Part shown: positions 61,101 through 64,000 of the stretch, piece by piece
Numbering within the stretch: position 1 is the first letter of the stretch
Layout: each line of letters opens with the position of its first letter
Origin: Xestospongia muta
Lineage: Eukaryota; Porifera; Demospongiae; Haplosclerida; Petrosiidae
Assembly (NCBI GenBank): GCA_963693285.1
Contig: OY848918.1
Location: forward strand, 15,994,263 to 16,058,262
Reading direction: 5' to 3'
Length of the DNA: 64,000 nucleotides
Program-made: the position numbers and the translations under genes
Notes under the pieces: model-generated
Database searches by the model: none
What the model was told of the DNA's origin: nothing
What the model saw: the letters and a program-made list of their open reading frames with translations, nothing else

Positions 61101-64000
61101 TTAAATGATCGTTTATTAAATCAAGATTCTTCTTGAAATTTAAAAATTAAAATGATTGTTTTGACATAAGATTTCAAAATTATTTTGTCTTAACATAATT
61201 TTGTTTCATTGGTTTGATAATGATAATGTTTACTTTAGCCACTGCTGTTTTTCATTTGTGCTTCCTTGTGACAATTATAATGTTTGTATATTTTTTTGAA
61301 ACTTTTGAAACATTTTTGAAACATTTTTTTGAAAGATTAACATTTTACATGAGTGCTTCTTTTATCAATGTAATGTTGATTATAAAGTTTTGAAAAATGT
61401 TTTCTAAAAAGGAATAATAATTATTATTCATTTAGATGTTAACTGACCACATCCACATTAATCATCTAAATAGTGTAATTCCTCTTGAAGTACAGCAGAG
61501 ATTTACTCTAGGAGAAGGACTTCAAAATATTTGGTCTATTTAGTTACTAAAATTTGTAACTACTTATAAAGAACGAATAGTAAATTTTGTAAATTTTATA
61601 ATTTTGTTACTAATTTTGTAAATTTTGTAATTTTTAATTTGCAATATTTTATTGTATATAAGGTTAATTTCTATAATCATTTTTATAATCTACACATCTA
61701 CTTTATGTGCATTATTATAATCAATAAGTCCATAGATTTTTATCGTGTCCATTTTTGCTATGTGTCTGTTCATTTAGGGATCAATCATGAGTTTCTAAAA
61801 GTGACTCATGGTTTGTGAAGTCCCCTACCTTCTTTAGTAGAGCGATAGCCTGTAGAGGGACACGTACTTTATTACATGTACATGCATTATGTTTTTGAGA
61901 GTAGTCTTTATTTTTAAAGTGATGTCATATGATGTCATAAACCTTTAACAGAGGTTCTAATGCTAAATCCTGTCCTGACATATAACTCACCAGTACATGT
62001 ATGATCTTACTGGAGCAAGTTAATCAAAATCATTCCTTTCTTTTATAATGCTTTAATTATTGATGGCTGTTATGGCTTTCTTTGCCATAATAATTATGTT
62101 CATGTGTACATCACGTGATAAGATGACCCTTTACCAGACTGGATTTATTGCATAGTAGCTTAATCATCCAACTACTTCTCAATTACAGGTATACAATTGC
62201 AATTCCAATTCCAATTTTTATGAATGATGTAATAATTAGAGGTAATTACAATTACCAATTCCAATGTTATTAATGTGTAGAGAATAATACTACAAGAACT
62301 ATAAATCAATCCTGTATAATATGTTCATGTTCTGACATCGATAGTTTTATATATATGTAAACAAACAAGATGCCATTCTGAGGCATATTTGTTTATTGTA
62401 GCTTACAACTTTGTCAATTGATTTATAACATGTATTTAAACATGAATAAAACATACACAGATGAAATATTTTCATATGTTTGTACTGGTTTAGTTCATGA
62501 TAACATGTATTGATGATTTTGACTTAACTGTAGATCTTTGGATAGTGCCTTGTTGTGATTCTATCATCCCTTATGTAAGTATGATTTTAATAGATATTAT
62601 TTTATAGTCCATACAAGATTTATAGAAATGACATAATCACGTAGTTCAGTATTGTTTGTAATTGTTATTTCAACACTTACTACTACTGAACCAATTTCTT
62701 CACATATTGTTCCAATCAATACAAATGATCAACTGTAGTACTGGTTATGTAGTGGTAATGTATCAATACAAATAACTTGGCTCTTAATTTGATGCAGAGG
62801 AACTATGCACTGTATAATATGATTTTTTGTCTTACTGTAAAAGTCAGTAATATTAAATTATAAATTAAGATGACTCACTGATAGAAAATCATCAATTAAA
62901 TATCTAAAACATGGCAATTCCTCTTCAACTACTGATTTGGGATTTGTCAATATATCAGGTATTACTTTAGAAAACTTGAAGCAATCTACATATAATAGGA
63001 AAAGTATCCTTTAAAAACAACAAGGCAGCTATAGGAGCTGCCATTCAACTTTGCAACTCATTTATTTCTTCAATTTGAAGAAACTCTAATGACATATATA
63101 CATGCACTATTTTGACCTAAATGACAAAACTAAATTAGATGCAGTATTGAGAAGAACTTGCCAGTGTGAGTCAGAATTTTATGTTATAATGTTTAATTTC
63201 ATTTCTGTTTAAATGTCTTAAATATCAATAAAGTGTAACTAAAATAATTGCAATAAATATAATTGCAATTGTTAACTGTCTGTCTGCTCCTTGTATTTTA
63301 TGTGTTAACTACATATAAAAGAGAACTGGTTATATTTTGACAATACTGAAAGATCACAACTATGTAGACAATTTTGATTAGTATTAAGAATGGATTTGTC
63401 TACATAGCTATGTTTCATTGAGTTATCACTGTAACTGTTAAAAGGACCTGTAATATAGAAAATGTTAATACAATATTAGTAGATCACATATGCAATCAAT
63501 ATGCTCCTTATAACAGTAAATGAACTCCTTATTTGTCATGTGTGTCAGAGATTAAACATACAAGGATTAATTACTGTAAATGATACATGTCAATAGTATA
63601 AAGGATACAAAGTAGTCATATTTACATAGATGCAAGTACACTATTTAGTACAAATATGTGTAAGGATTGTGTGATATGACAAAGCAATTAACAGATACAA
63701 ACAATTAAAATAGATCTATGAACACTAATTGTACAAGTTATAAAGTGTCACTAAATTGTAATATGATAATATTTTTTAGTGTTGAGTGACACAATGTAGT
63801 CCCATTTTGTGAAAAAAACAAAAGTCCCAAACTTATAGTGCTAACGTCAATTCATTTTAGTGCACACAGTATAGTGAAATAATCCTGTTCTAAGTTTCCT
63901 TATTAAGAATAAATAAGAAATTACTATTAATGTATTTAGTTTTATAAACATAGACTCTAATATGACTTTCATGTGACTTCACTACAAAGATATGTAGACT
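61101..64000. other. Region downstream of gene B, no gene recognised
   Basis: AT-rich. It holds TTTTGTAAATTTTGTAATTT-type simple repeats (61590-61640) and a CAATTCCAATTCCAATTTTT block (about 62195-62270) with partly inverted order. Both strands give only short, biased frames. Confidence 0.5.

Noticed and set aside
1..64000. tRNA, rRNA or riboswitch genes
   Set aside because: No cloverleaf with matching B-box or rRNA-like block was recognised by eye on either strand; a covariance-model scan would settle it.

Overview
The window is AT-rich eukaryotic DNA with small exons, GT-AG introns (one only 46 bp), a 200-base N gap and many decayed transposons. Its gene content suggests a sponge, most likely a demosponge such as Amphimedon queenslandica. 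This is inference from ankyrin/P-loop GTPase/death-domain genes, one ankyrin repeat per 99-bp exon, and a Cys-rich fragment of a type I recall from sponges. No database was searched.

The core is a small family of paralogous plus-strand genes. Gene A (exons 4141-9766, 5' end missing) reads cleanly as two ankyrin repeats, a ROC-like P-loop GTPase, a COR-like region and a C-terminal death domain. This is the non-kinase half of the DAPK1 architecture. Gene B (38952 or 39720 to 61100) has the same layout with six to seven ankyrin units and four extra linker exons, but its GTPase/COR part carries an in-frame TAG, a -1 frameshift in an A8 run and an in-frame TGA. A third relic (17221-18560) matches gene B's second ankyrin exon and its flanking introns, with a 4-base insertion in the exon. 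These loci look like the result of local duplication and decay.

Layout: 1-3520, duplicated module plus a ~70-bp satellite; 4141-10076, gene A; 10.3-16.2 kb, decayed coding fragments, a minus-strand LINE relic, a perfect 92-bp palindrome and a MITE; 17.2-18.6 kb, ankyrin relic; 19.2-21.1 kb, hAT MITE, a YJU2/CCDC94 pseudogene and a Cys-rich fragment; 24.0-28.9 kb, minisatellites; 29.0-32.3 kb, tandem 1283-bp units; 33.9-37.9 kb, small repeats, an unidentified minus-strand pseudogene and a second LINE; 39.3 kb, N gap; 39.7-61.1 kb, gene B, whose 9.6-kb fourth ankyrin intron holds a ZSWIM/FAR1-like transposase fragment between inverted repeats, an unidentified 214-codon minus-strand reading frame, a truncated hAT transposase and a second copy of the window-start module; 61.1-64 kb, nothing recognised.

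If expressed, gene A would act in the cytoplasm: ankyrin repeats bind a partner, the ROC-COR unit works as a nucleotide-dependent switch or dimeriser, and the death domain recruits death-fold adaptors. That role is inferred from the domain families, not shown by the sequence.
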